Positions 56,503 through 64,000 of a stretch of DNA of 64,000 nucleotides are shown one piece after another. Position 1 is the first letter of the stretch. Each line of letters opens with the position of its first letter. The stretch comes from Sebastes aleutianus. Its lineage: Eukaryota; Chordata; Actinopteri; Perciformes; Sebastidae. A program made the translations under genes and the position numbers. The stretch lies in the NCBI GenBank assembly GCA_916700875.1, contig CAKAKS010000031.1, positions 11,689,624 to 11,753,623 on the forward strand, read 5' to 3'. A model generated the notes under the pieces. That model did not search any database and had not been told where the DNA came from. It was given only the letters and a program-made list of their open reading frames with translations.

Positions 56503-57603
56503 GTGATAATTTAGTCTGTAGAAATGACCTAAAATTGTGAAAATTGGCCATTGCAACCAGTGAAATAGATGAAGAGAGCAAATAAAATGAAAAGCAGAGA
56601 GCCAATAACAGCTGCAGGTAAACATCAAGGTTTTTTATATCTGCCATGCCCTCCGGCATGGCCGAGAGACTCAGACCAACATAACATTTTACTGATTTAT
56701 TTATCCGTACAGCGGCATCACAGGGTAGATTCGATCATTTAAATCGCAGCCGGACTCATTTGACATTCACATCACATTCTGATAGAGGGAATACAGAGAC
56801 CTTGCGAGGTGGCCTTGCTTTTGTAATCGAGACTGTTTGTCTCCCTTAACAGGAAACAAGTAATGACTACACCTTAGCCGTCGTTGTGCATATTTCTTGG
56901 GTTTGCTGGTTAGTGCAGGAAGTTACATCAGAATGGAATACGTCGAAGGAGAATCGTATTCTATTTTCTCTTTTTTAAGCTGAGTCGGCTTTGCTGTCTC
57001 TGAACAAAACTGATCCTAAAATGTATATCTTGGTGGACAGAGCAGCAGTGATTTATTTTCAGCTCGAAGGGGTCTTCAGTTAATGTGAGGAGAATCGTGA
57101 GAAAACTAGAAAAGGTATGAGAGACAGGAGTGTCACGGCTGTTGGAAGCAATGTCTGTCTGTATGAGTTGATGGAGCTGGCCTAAAGGCTAAACTAGAGT
57201 CATGTTTGCATGTGTGTGTCTGCTTGTGTGTCTATACAACTGCAATTTCCCGCGTGTCAGTGATTTTTGTGCCCCGCCGTGCTCACAATTTAATCCACAA
57301 AACACACAATTACAAGAGTGACAGAGGAGTTAATGAACAGTGCTGTGCTCCACTGAAGGACTCCCAAGGGTAGATCTGTTAAGCATTAGCGGCAATCAAA
57401 GGGTTTTGTTTAATACATTCCATCAAGTGATAATGGACGTGTGGTGAAATGTAGCATGCTGCTTATGATTGTCCAACAAAGCATAAAGTGGAGAATGGAG
57501 TTTCAATCAACTTATTGTTGCTTTCAGGCAACATTCAGTTTGAGGACAGGATGGACAGGCATGGAGGGAAATGTAGGCAAGTATGCCTATTAAGGGGAGT
57601 TAA
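56503..57603. other. Unassigned, single-copy-looking sequence
   Basis: No repeat recognised. TCGATCATTTAAATCGCAGC and GCAATCAAAGGGTTTTG stretches might be conserved host sequence, but that cannot be judged without alignment. Confidence 0.4.
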
Positions 57604-57611
57604 ATAACTGA
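57604..57611 (+). repeat. Left target duplication of hAT-like element
   Basis: ATAACTGA, matching GTAACTGA at 58859-58866 at seven of eight positions. Confidence 0.65.
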
Positions 57612-57789
57612 CAGTGTTGGGCAGTAATGCATTACTCAGTAACTAAGTTGCTATGTCTTCTTGGCTTGCTAATATAGCCACTGGTAACCCAATCGGCTGG
57701 TTTTGTTCAGAGTTGGAGTGTGTGTGAACCTCGTAGTTTCACTTCTGGAGAGCTGTGTGCGGTCACCCCTACCCTGTCTCCTATAAAAT

Positions 57790-58090
57790 CCCGGACAACT
57801 AATCTACATTCTCAATTACGTTTCGAGGGAAATGTATTTTCTTTTATGCACACACTTTTAAACAGCTTTAAACACATGGTTAAAGTTGTAAATTGAAACA
57901 AGACAAAACAAAAATGCAATAACTACTTCATTAGGATTAGGCAACAAAACTACTTTGTTAGGTTTAGTAAAATAAATCCTGATAAAAATAAGTGAACGTT
58001 GACTTTTTTGTTTTACACAGGACACAAACGCCAGTCTCCTGCATGGGCAAAAGTCTGGTGTTTGTTTGACCCATCCACTCCCCAAACTTC
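57790..58090 (-). mobile_element. Family E-like relic nested in hAT-like element
   Basis: ATTCTCAATTACGTTTCGAG, GGCAACAAAACTACTTTGTT, ACGTTGACTTTTTTGTTTTA, CACAAACGCCAGTCTCCTGC and GTTTGTTTGACCCATCCACT follow the family E order in reverse. Terminal repeats are not seen. Confidence 0.65.
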
Positions 58091-58124
58091 CTACCTGTGT
58101 GGACTTCCGTGGACTATTATTAAA

Positions 58125-58500
58125 ATTTATTACACAGCGTTGTTGAATACTCGATTCTGATTGGTTAATCCCGGCGTTCTGCGGTCTGCTATTTCTTTAT
58201 AGCAGACCGTTGCTATGTATAACAGACCGTTGCTATGGGCGCAGTTCTGATGTCGGACTCTGGCGGACCTTTTTTGTGTCAAGTTATTGATTTCTTAAGT
58301 AAGTAGCTGTGTAATAAGCGGGATAATGTACAGATAGAGGGTCATTGTCGTGAAAGAAACCACTTCAGGGCGATGGGAGACCCCTCCGCTTCGCATCAGG
58401 TCATGCCCTGTCAGGGTTTCTTTCACAACAATGACCAGCTCGCTGCACATTATCCCTTACATATTTGTGATACGTCAAAAACAAACGTAATCCGCGATAA
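58125..58500. repeat. Hairpin-rich dispersed repeat nested in hAT-like element
   Basis: TCGATTCTGATTGGTTAATC then GCGGTCTGCTATTTC is the start of a common fish repeat. GGTCTGCTAT (58183-58192) pairs with ATAGCAGACC (58199-58208). A larger stem pairs 58340-58361 with 58415-58436 (22 bp, one mismatch), and 58321-58329 with 58447-58455 outside it. Confidence 0.7.
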
Positions 58501-58858
58501 AATACGCTTCCCTCGAAACATAACACAATGCAGTTTCATTGTATGGGAATGCTATTTTTAGGATACAGGGCATGGTCCACAGGGCTATCGTTGAGCTAGC
58601 TGTTGGTGGTCAGTAAATTCCTGCCAAAGTGTGGGCTGGCTGCTTGTTAAACCTGACATGTTTCATCTTTTTTGATGCGTTAAATATAGAAGATGTGACG
58701 TGTGAGTGCAGCGGTTTTGGAGCTGTTTAAATGCACCTTTGGCAGAGCTACACTATTAAGTAAAGTAACTCGTAATGTACTTTTGCTGTTGAGTAAAAAG
58801 TGATCTAATTACAGTGTGGTTAGTTGAATACATTTTTCATGTACCGTGCCCAACGATG

Positions 58859-58866
58859 GTAACTGA
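58859..58866 (+). repeat. Right target duplication of hAT-like element
   Basis: GTAACTGA, paired with 57604-57611 (one mismatch). Confidence 0.65.
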
Positions 58867-60573
58867 GAGAGAAAAAAAAATCCTCTATTGGTTCTGTTAA
58901 GTGGATACTGTCTCAAAATGACTGGTCTGATTCGAGAATCCTCTGGGCCAATGCCAAAAGTGTGGAGGGGTTAAAGTAATCACCTCTTTGTTCAGGAGAC
59001 ACATCCCCTTCCTCCCTCCTTCCTACACTTACCTCAAAAAGCATTTCTAAAATGTTCCTAGTAGCCAAGATGAAGCAGTCAGTGTGAAAAGTATTTACAG
59101 TAAGTTAATTACTAGCTCAATGTTGATTACAGATTAATAATTAATATATTAAAGATTAATTTATAGTCAATTTAATGAGCTCATATGTTGTGACGCAAAA
59201 CACTGTTGACTAGAATAGTGCACTCAGTAGATTGCAGATCTCGCCAGTTGTGTCTGCACTGGGGCCGTCATAACGCCACTGGTCTGCAATGCCCACTGCT
59301 GCAATGTTTGATTGAATGAATACAAACCACAATTGCTTTACCCTTCATCTAAACCGCAAGCGTATCAGACATGTTTTTCACTTGCAAGAGTCGCGCAACA
59401 CATACTCCCTCACTTTGATCTATACAGCCGTCTGCACCGGTTCCGCGCAGGCTCGCGTCTCAACTGCATCTCACAGGCGCAAATGGCCAATAAAAAGGCA
59501 ATGAATAAATATATTCATTGACGTTTTGCAATAGACGGTGCAGGGTGTGCTGTTTTCCTCTTTTGTCCAGTTGTTGATCACTCGCGGCCCCTACCAGCAG
59601 TCAATGATGGTATAAAACAGTCGATAAAATATGTTCTTCAAAAAGTATGAATTACTGCAACCAAGAGAGATCGTTGAGCAGTCATAAATGAGCACAATAA
59701 ATATTAGGCTGATGGATCCAGTGGTATGCGAGATTAGCCATGGACAGACAGACGCACGCATACACATTACCTTCAACATGTTATATCCTCAGGAATAGAT
59801 GTATTCATTAATTTTTGGGCTTAATAAGGCAAAATTGTCAAAAAATTGCCTTATTTTCCTGCACTTTGTCTTTTTTTCCTGTTGAGAAGAAGAAAAAGGT
59901 AAAGGTCTTGTTCCTTGTATTCTTGTTTCTTCACTGACATTTAAGGATCACACTGAGGAAAATCCATCAGAAAGGAAACAGATATATCCAATTCTGCATC
60001 CATAATTCATTGCAGCTGTAAAAGGTCATGTTGAGGAGCATGACGTGCACTGTCTCGACTGGAAAACGCCACTCCTTGATCTGGGCGAGTGCTCTGTGAG
60101 ATGCTGGAGATCATAATGGGAAATATAGGAAGTCAATAACTGAGTCGGAAGAAGACAAGAGATCAAAGTAGATAAAACATAAACATACTGTATATTACAC
60201 AACTTTATCACAAGCAACTCTGGAATACTGTGGACATCCCTGATTTATGATATTTATTTGATGGACTTTTCTATTTACAGTAAAGCCTTGGTGGAGGTTG
60301 TGCTATCGGATTGGCCCACTGCGAGTCACCCCTGGCTAATGCTGTACTGCACCCGCTGAGCATTACATGATTATATGAGATCCAGCTTTTAATCATGAAA
60401 GTGAAAACACAATTAAGCCGGATTGCACTGAGCGTAAATTCCTAACCCTGCTTGCCTGGTTAATTAGATGGTCCATGCGCCTGGGCTCATATTCACCCCA
60501 CAGTTGACTGCTGCCATGGACAAAATCACTACATATGTCTTGTGATGGCATTTTAGATAAAGACATTTCTCAT
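58867..60573. other. Unassigned, single-copy-looking sequence
   Basis: No repeat recognised in 1.7 kb. ACACAATTAAGCCGGATTGC and CCTGGTTAATTAGATGG near 60407-60470 have the look of conserved non-coding DNA, which is only an impression. Confidence 0.4.
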
Positions 60574-60931
60574 TTAAAGGAACTGTGTGTAACATTTAGG
60601 TGAATCTATTGGCAGAAATGGAATATAATATTAACAAGTGTGTTTTCTTTAGTGTATAATCACCTGAAAATATGAATTGTTATGTTTTCGCTACCTTAGA
60701 ATGAGCCGTTTATATCTACATCCACTTCTCGGAGCTGGTCGCCATGTTTCTACAGTAGCCCAGAATGGACAAACCAAACACTGGCTCTAGATGGGGCCAT
60801 TCGCATTTTCACATATTCGCGTCGGCCATCGTAGTTCTCCTACATACTTGGTACACAGGAGAAATTTCAGTTGGTTGCAATCTGCAACCTCACCACTAGA
60901 TGCCGCAAGATTTTACACACTGCACCTTTAA
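60574..60931 (+). mobile_element. Family C MITE with TTAAAGGAACTGTGTGTAAC ends
   Basis: Starts TTAAAGGAACTGTGTGTAAC and ends with the complement of TTAAAGGTGCAGTGTGTAAA, both bounded by TTAA. The body (CATGTTTCTACAGTAGCCCA, ACACTGGCTCTAGATGGGGC, CACCACTAGATGCCGC) matches the truncated inverted copy at 29663-29915. 358 bp, non-coding. Confidence 0.9.
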
Positions 60932-60963
60932 AAATAGTAAAAAGGAGACAGAAGGTGGCGGGT

Positions 60964-60971
60964 GTCAGGAG
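60964..60971 (+). repeat. Left 8-bp target duplication
   Basis: GTCAGGAG, identical to 61720-61727. Confidence 0.85.
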
Positions 60972-61719
60972 CTTACTTTCCAACCTTCACGATTTTCCCA
61001 AGAGACTCCCGGTTTCCTCACGGGGTCACAGTTCTCCCGTATCTTTCCAGATTTATGGCAAATTTTCACACTAAACCCACTTCTGGCACTCTACAGCGTG
61101 TATAATCCCTACTGTTTCCACCCGGACTAGAACAGAGCTACACCAAATGTCGTTTCCCGGCGGAAGAGAGCAGTCTATGCTTACGACACAGCGCAGTTTG
61201 AGCTGTGCTCGCCATTGGGTTCAGCGCACATCACAGCATGCAGTGCACAAAGTTGGGCTTTGCTTGACGTAGCGAAAAGCTGTCGTGGCATGGTGCAAGC
61301 CATTGGAAATAATGGGGTTCAGAGTGCAGTGGTGCCGTTGTCGCATTGCGTCTGACAGGGCCTTCAGTGAGTGAGAGACGGAGTAAGAAATGAAGAGAGC
61401 TAACTGAAAGAAATAATAAAGCAGGATAATTGGATAAAATTAATCTGATGAATATTAGTTTACGCTAGAGATTCACACGGCAAGTTTACGCCAGAGGGGC
61501 AAATTATTCCATTTTCATTCCTGAGAGCTAAAGGTAAAATTAGAAGTTTAACATAAAAATGCTGTTGCAGTGTACTTATTATTTTATTATTTTCATTGTT
61601 TTAAAGTCACCAGAAACAAAGTCTCTGAAAATTAAATTGTTGTGGGGGAGGAACCCCAGACCCATTGCTTTAGTTTTGAAATACCCCCTATTTTTAAGGT
61701 ATCAAGGTTGGCAAGTATG
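60972..61719. mobile_element. hAT-like non-autonomous element with perfect 8-bp duplication
   Basis: Left end CTTACTTTCCAACCTTCAC; right end is the complement of CATACTTGCCAACCTTGAT, giving about 18 bp of imperfect inverted repeat. Identical GTCAGGAG copies flank it, a strong hAT signature. The interior contains ACTCCCGGTTTCCTCACGGG and GTTCTCCCGTATCTTTCCAG, and no transposase frame. 748 bp. Confidence 0.85.
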
Positions 61720-61727
61720 GTCAGGAG
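61720..61727 (+). repeat. Right 8-bp target duplication
   Basis: GTCAGGAG, paired with 60964-60971. Confidence 0.85.
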
Positions 61728-62010
61728 TAGAGGCAGCAGAGTGTGACTCACTGGATGTAGACTATGGGTATAAGCCTGCCATTGGCTTTCTCCTCCCCTT
61801 GCGCTATCTCCTCTATCTATTTTGCATGGGCGCTGTTGCTGCATCCTGTGCTTAGCACCGCCCAAGACGAATGTGACTGGTTTAAAGAAATAGAGAGTGT
61901 TTTTTTCCCCCTATACCAGAATGATAACATGTGGAGCCTCTCTATTTCTCTCGCGCTGACACAGCGCTGTGGAGATCTGGTTATGCGAGACTACAACCTC
62001 CCAGCCTTGA
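61728..62010 (+). repeat. Dispersed teleost repeat (GCACCGCCCAAGACGAATGT type)
   Basis: TGCTTAGCACCGCCCAAGAC, GAATGTGACTGGTTTAAAGA, CCCCCTATACCAGAATG and CAGCGCTGTGGAGATCTGGT, then ATGCGAGACTACAAC follow the order of a common fish MITE whose ends normally form a CCAGAxxxx/GCGCTG hairpin. Only one side is well kept. Confidence 0.5.
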
Positions 62011-62343
62011 CTTCCACATTTATGATCCCATAAGTAATCCAGTTTTACCCTTACAATATTCTAATGCCAGGTGATAGTCATACTTATCCATGTATTTAAA
62101 TTCTAGTCATCTCTGCTTTGACAAGATTACACAGTGAGGTGGCCTGACACTATCACAGCTGGACTTTCACCCTCCCGCTGCTTTGCCGGGGACTCATCAT
62201 CAGCGATGTAGTAAAATTGCTCCCCAGCTGCCTGCCCGCCTCCTCCCGGGTGTACCAGTCCGCGAAATCACTGCTAAGCACTGCTGAGCCTGCCAGCAAG
62301 CATGCATTATTGATTTACATTGAAAACTGTTAACAAGAAAGAG
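62011..62343. other. Unassigned sequence
   Basis: Nothing recognised. Confidence 0.35.
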
Positions 62344-62428
62344 CGTGGGCTGCTCCACTGGTAGATCATGGCATCAAAATTATCAGGTTCAGGGGTTGGA
62401 TTCCCTCTGGGGCCGCTGCCTGATATTG
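62344..62428 (+). mobile_element. Degenerate tRNA-derived SINE head
   Basis: GTGGGCTGCTCCACTGGTAG then ATCATGGCATCAAAATTATC and a B-box-like GGTTGGATTCCC resemble the A-box/B-box head of a fish SINE. The body is absent because a family D MITE begins at 62429. Confidence 0.5.
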
Positions 62429-62919
62429 TTAAAGAGGACCTAAGCTCATTTTCAGGTGCATACTTGTATTTTGGGTTTCTACTAGAACATATTTACATAT
62501 TTTATTTCAAAAATGCTTTATTTTTCTCATACCGGCTGTGCTGCAGCACCTCTGTTCACCCTCTGTCTGAAACGCTCTGTTTGAGCCCAGTGTGCTCTGA
62601 TTGGTCAGCTGGCCCACTCTGTTGTGATTGGTCAACCATAACAAACTCTTCAGACTCCGCTCCAGCTCCGCTTTAACTAGCTTTGTTTGAGAGCGTGCCA
62701 AACTAGCCGCAAGGCAGGTATTGTGCAAATGTGTTACTTGGTGACATCACCATGTTACGGAAGAAAAGGCGGGACTTCAAGCAAGGTTTTTCAGGCAGTT
62801 CAGGAGCAATGTTTCTGCGGGTGAGACTTCGGGCTTTGTAACTTTGCAGACCTTTTACATGAAAAAAGAATATATATAACACATGAGGAAAGGGAAAACG
62901 CACTATAGGTCCTCTTTAA
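62429..62919 (-). mobile_element. Family D MITE, second copy (inverted)
   Basis: Ends TTAAAGAGGACCTA and its complement with terminal TTAA. Internal GAGCGGAGCTGGAGCGGAGT, the CCTTGCGGCTA block and TGATGTCACCAAGTAACA appear in reverse relative to 18528-18969. A region around 62565-62615 (GAAACGCTCTGTTTGAGCCC) is not well matched in the 18.5-kb copy. Confidence 0.9.
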
Positions 62920-64000
62920 TAAAATCATCTGGATTTCTTATTTTATTTATTGATAAAACTTTATTTAAACCTGTCTCTCGCAGTACAGTATACAAACACT
63001 TAATACATGGTTAATAGTACACTATAACAAACTATAATGTAATTTTAGATTTTAAATGTGTTAATTCATGAAGCCTATATGAAGCATCCATAACCCCATA
63101 ACTGATGTTAAATGTGCTTGATAGTGCAGTATAACATCGCTTTAATCATATATGATGATAATCTATATATTTACACATGAACAAATCTCAAATTATAATA
63201 ATAATAATAGAAAGCATTTATTAATTGTTTATCAAATGAATCAGTTATAGAGGATTCATAGGAGCAATTATTAGGAGTTTTAGTGTTTGAGAAATGTATG
63301 AATAAGCACTACAAATGTCCTTATATTTACACATAACGGCATTATAGTGTGTTATAATGTGTTGTGCTGCATGGGGGTTAAAATAAAGTGATGTCATAGT
63401 TTATTTATTGTGTTTGTACCCTTCATTACCACTATATTCTACAAAGTATTTTACTTGTGAAGACAGCAAGTGAGGGGTTTTTTTGTGTGTGTGTGCATGC
63501 AAATCATCATTCATATCCATTATTTTACATGATGCAAGGTATCATGGTGTTACACTGTGATCTGTTTTTTGTTCAAAATCAATTCATTCATTCAACCTTT
63601 ATTTAAATCGTGAGGACTCATTGAGGGCATGCCCTCATTTTAAATGGTGTCGAGAGTACAATTAAAACAGAATAAATACACAAATAATTAAGGAGAAAAC
63701 AAACAACCAGTCAACAAGAGAGTACAGCTAAATCTAAATCATAGTTCAGCCATCAAATTGAGGAGATACAAAGGCCTTGGATTAGTTCATTATTATTCCC
63801 TGGCTAGGAATAAATAAGATTTGGATTTTTAGCTTTATTCCCCTTGTTGGGAACTACATCTGCCTTTTCTCACTCTCTGCTTTCCATCCACTCTGCTGAC
63901 TGAGCTAATTCAGAGTGACACTACCAGAGATTGTCTCCGCAAAGAAGGAGTCCCTCCAACCCCTGCATTACAATGGCATGTTACCACATCTTACGCTCCG
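62920..64000. other. Unassigned AT-rich sequence
   Basis: A short (ATA)n lies near 63197-63210. CAACCTTTATTTAAATCGTG then AGGACTCATTGAGGG at about 63593-63627 resembles a tail found in some fish retroposons, but there is too little to call. Nothing else recognised up to the window end. Confidence 0.4.

Larger units (their letters stand above)
57612..58858. mobile_element. hAT-like element with nested repeats
   Basis: Left end CAGTGTTGGGCAGTAA; right end is the complement of CATCGTTGGGCACGG. The ends share a CA--GTTGGGCA core and are flanked by a 7/8-matching 8-bp duplication. Inside are a family E-like relic (57790-58090) and a hairpin repeat (58125-58500). The element itself contributes only about 0.5 kb and no transposase, so it is a MITE used as a landing site. 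Confidence 0.7.

Overview
The window looks like teleost nuclear DNA, most likely from a percomorph fish. The reasons are its AT-rich non-coding composition, long (GT)n microsatellites, an IR/DR-type Tc1 transposon, L2-like LINE tails, tRNA-derived SINEs, hAT-like elements and many short non-autonomous DNA elements of types common in ray-finned fish. I found no prokaryotic-style genes, operons, CRISPR arrays or phage. I also found no protein-coding exon I could assign to a host gene. The stretch is best read as intergenic sequence or part of a very large intron, with host sequence repeatedly broken by mobile elements. Two short candidate exons (37198-37299 and 45660-45735) are offered only as leads.

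Layout, 1-30 kb. 0.67-1.6 kb is a foldback TTAA-ended element (family A) split by an inverted-repeat element (family E). 3.06-4.07 kb is a degenerate hAT element with an exact 8-bp target duplication and a broken BED zinc finger. 4.38-6.01 kb is a nearly complete Tc1 element whose transposase has three small deletions. 7.0-8.1 kb is a family E relic with a full family A element inside it. Tc1 transposase relics lie at 8.8 and 16.0 kb. A LINE-like 3' tail ends at 10.78 kb and a hAT-like MITE lies at 12.3-12.9 kb. Further elements are family D at 18.5 kb, a foldback at 21.6-22.1 kb, an inverted-repeat element carrying CCTAAA-rich tandem repeats at 23.6-24.1 kb, an L2 LINE interrupted by two SINEs at 25.2-26.0 kb, and two small MITEs at 27.0 and 27.9 kb.

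Layout, 30-64 kb. Three copies of a roughly 1.1-kb element (family F) lie at 30.6, 34.5 and 42.5 kb, and part of the same module sits inside an element with a different end at 33.1 kb. At 37.3-38.8 kb a family E copy carries about 17 tandem units of a sequence present once in the copy at 0.85 kb. A composite with a family B MITE and a 42-bp minisatellite lies at 46.6-47.8 kb, an AAGTATACTT-rich element at 48.8-49.5 kb, and a 1.2-kb TTAA-type element with a (GT)n tract (family H) at 50.3-51.6 kb. Then come a LINE tail at 54.1-54.6 kb, a second full family A copy at 55.7-56.5 kb, a hAT-like shell with nested repeats at 57.6-58.9 kb, family C at 60.6 kb, another hAT-like element with a perfect target duplication at 61.0-61.7 kb, and family D inside a SINE head at 62.4 kb.

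The main message is transposon ecology. Several unrelated short families share TTAA(AG) ends, which fits use of a common TTAA-targeting transposase. One module appears inside differently ended elements. One MITE family has grown a higher-order minisatellite. All family names here are my own labels, and relations are read by eye without database searches.
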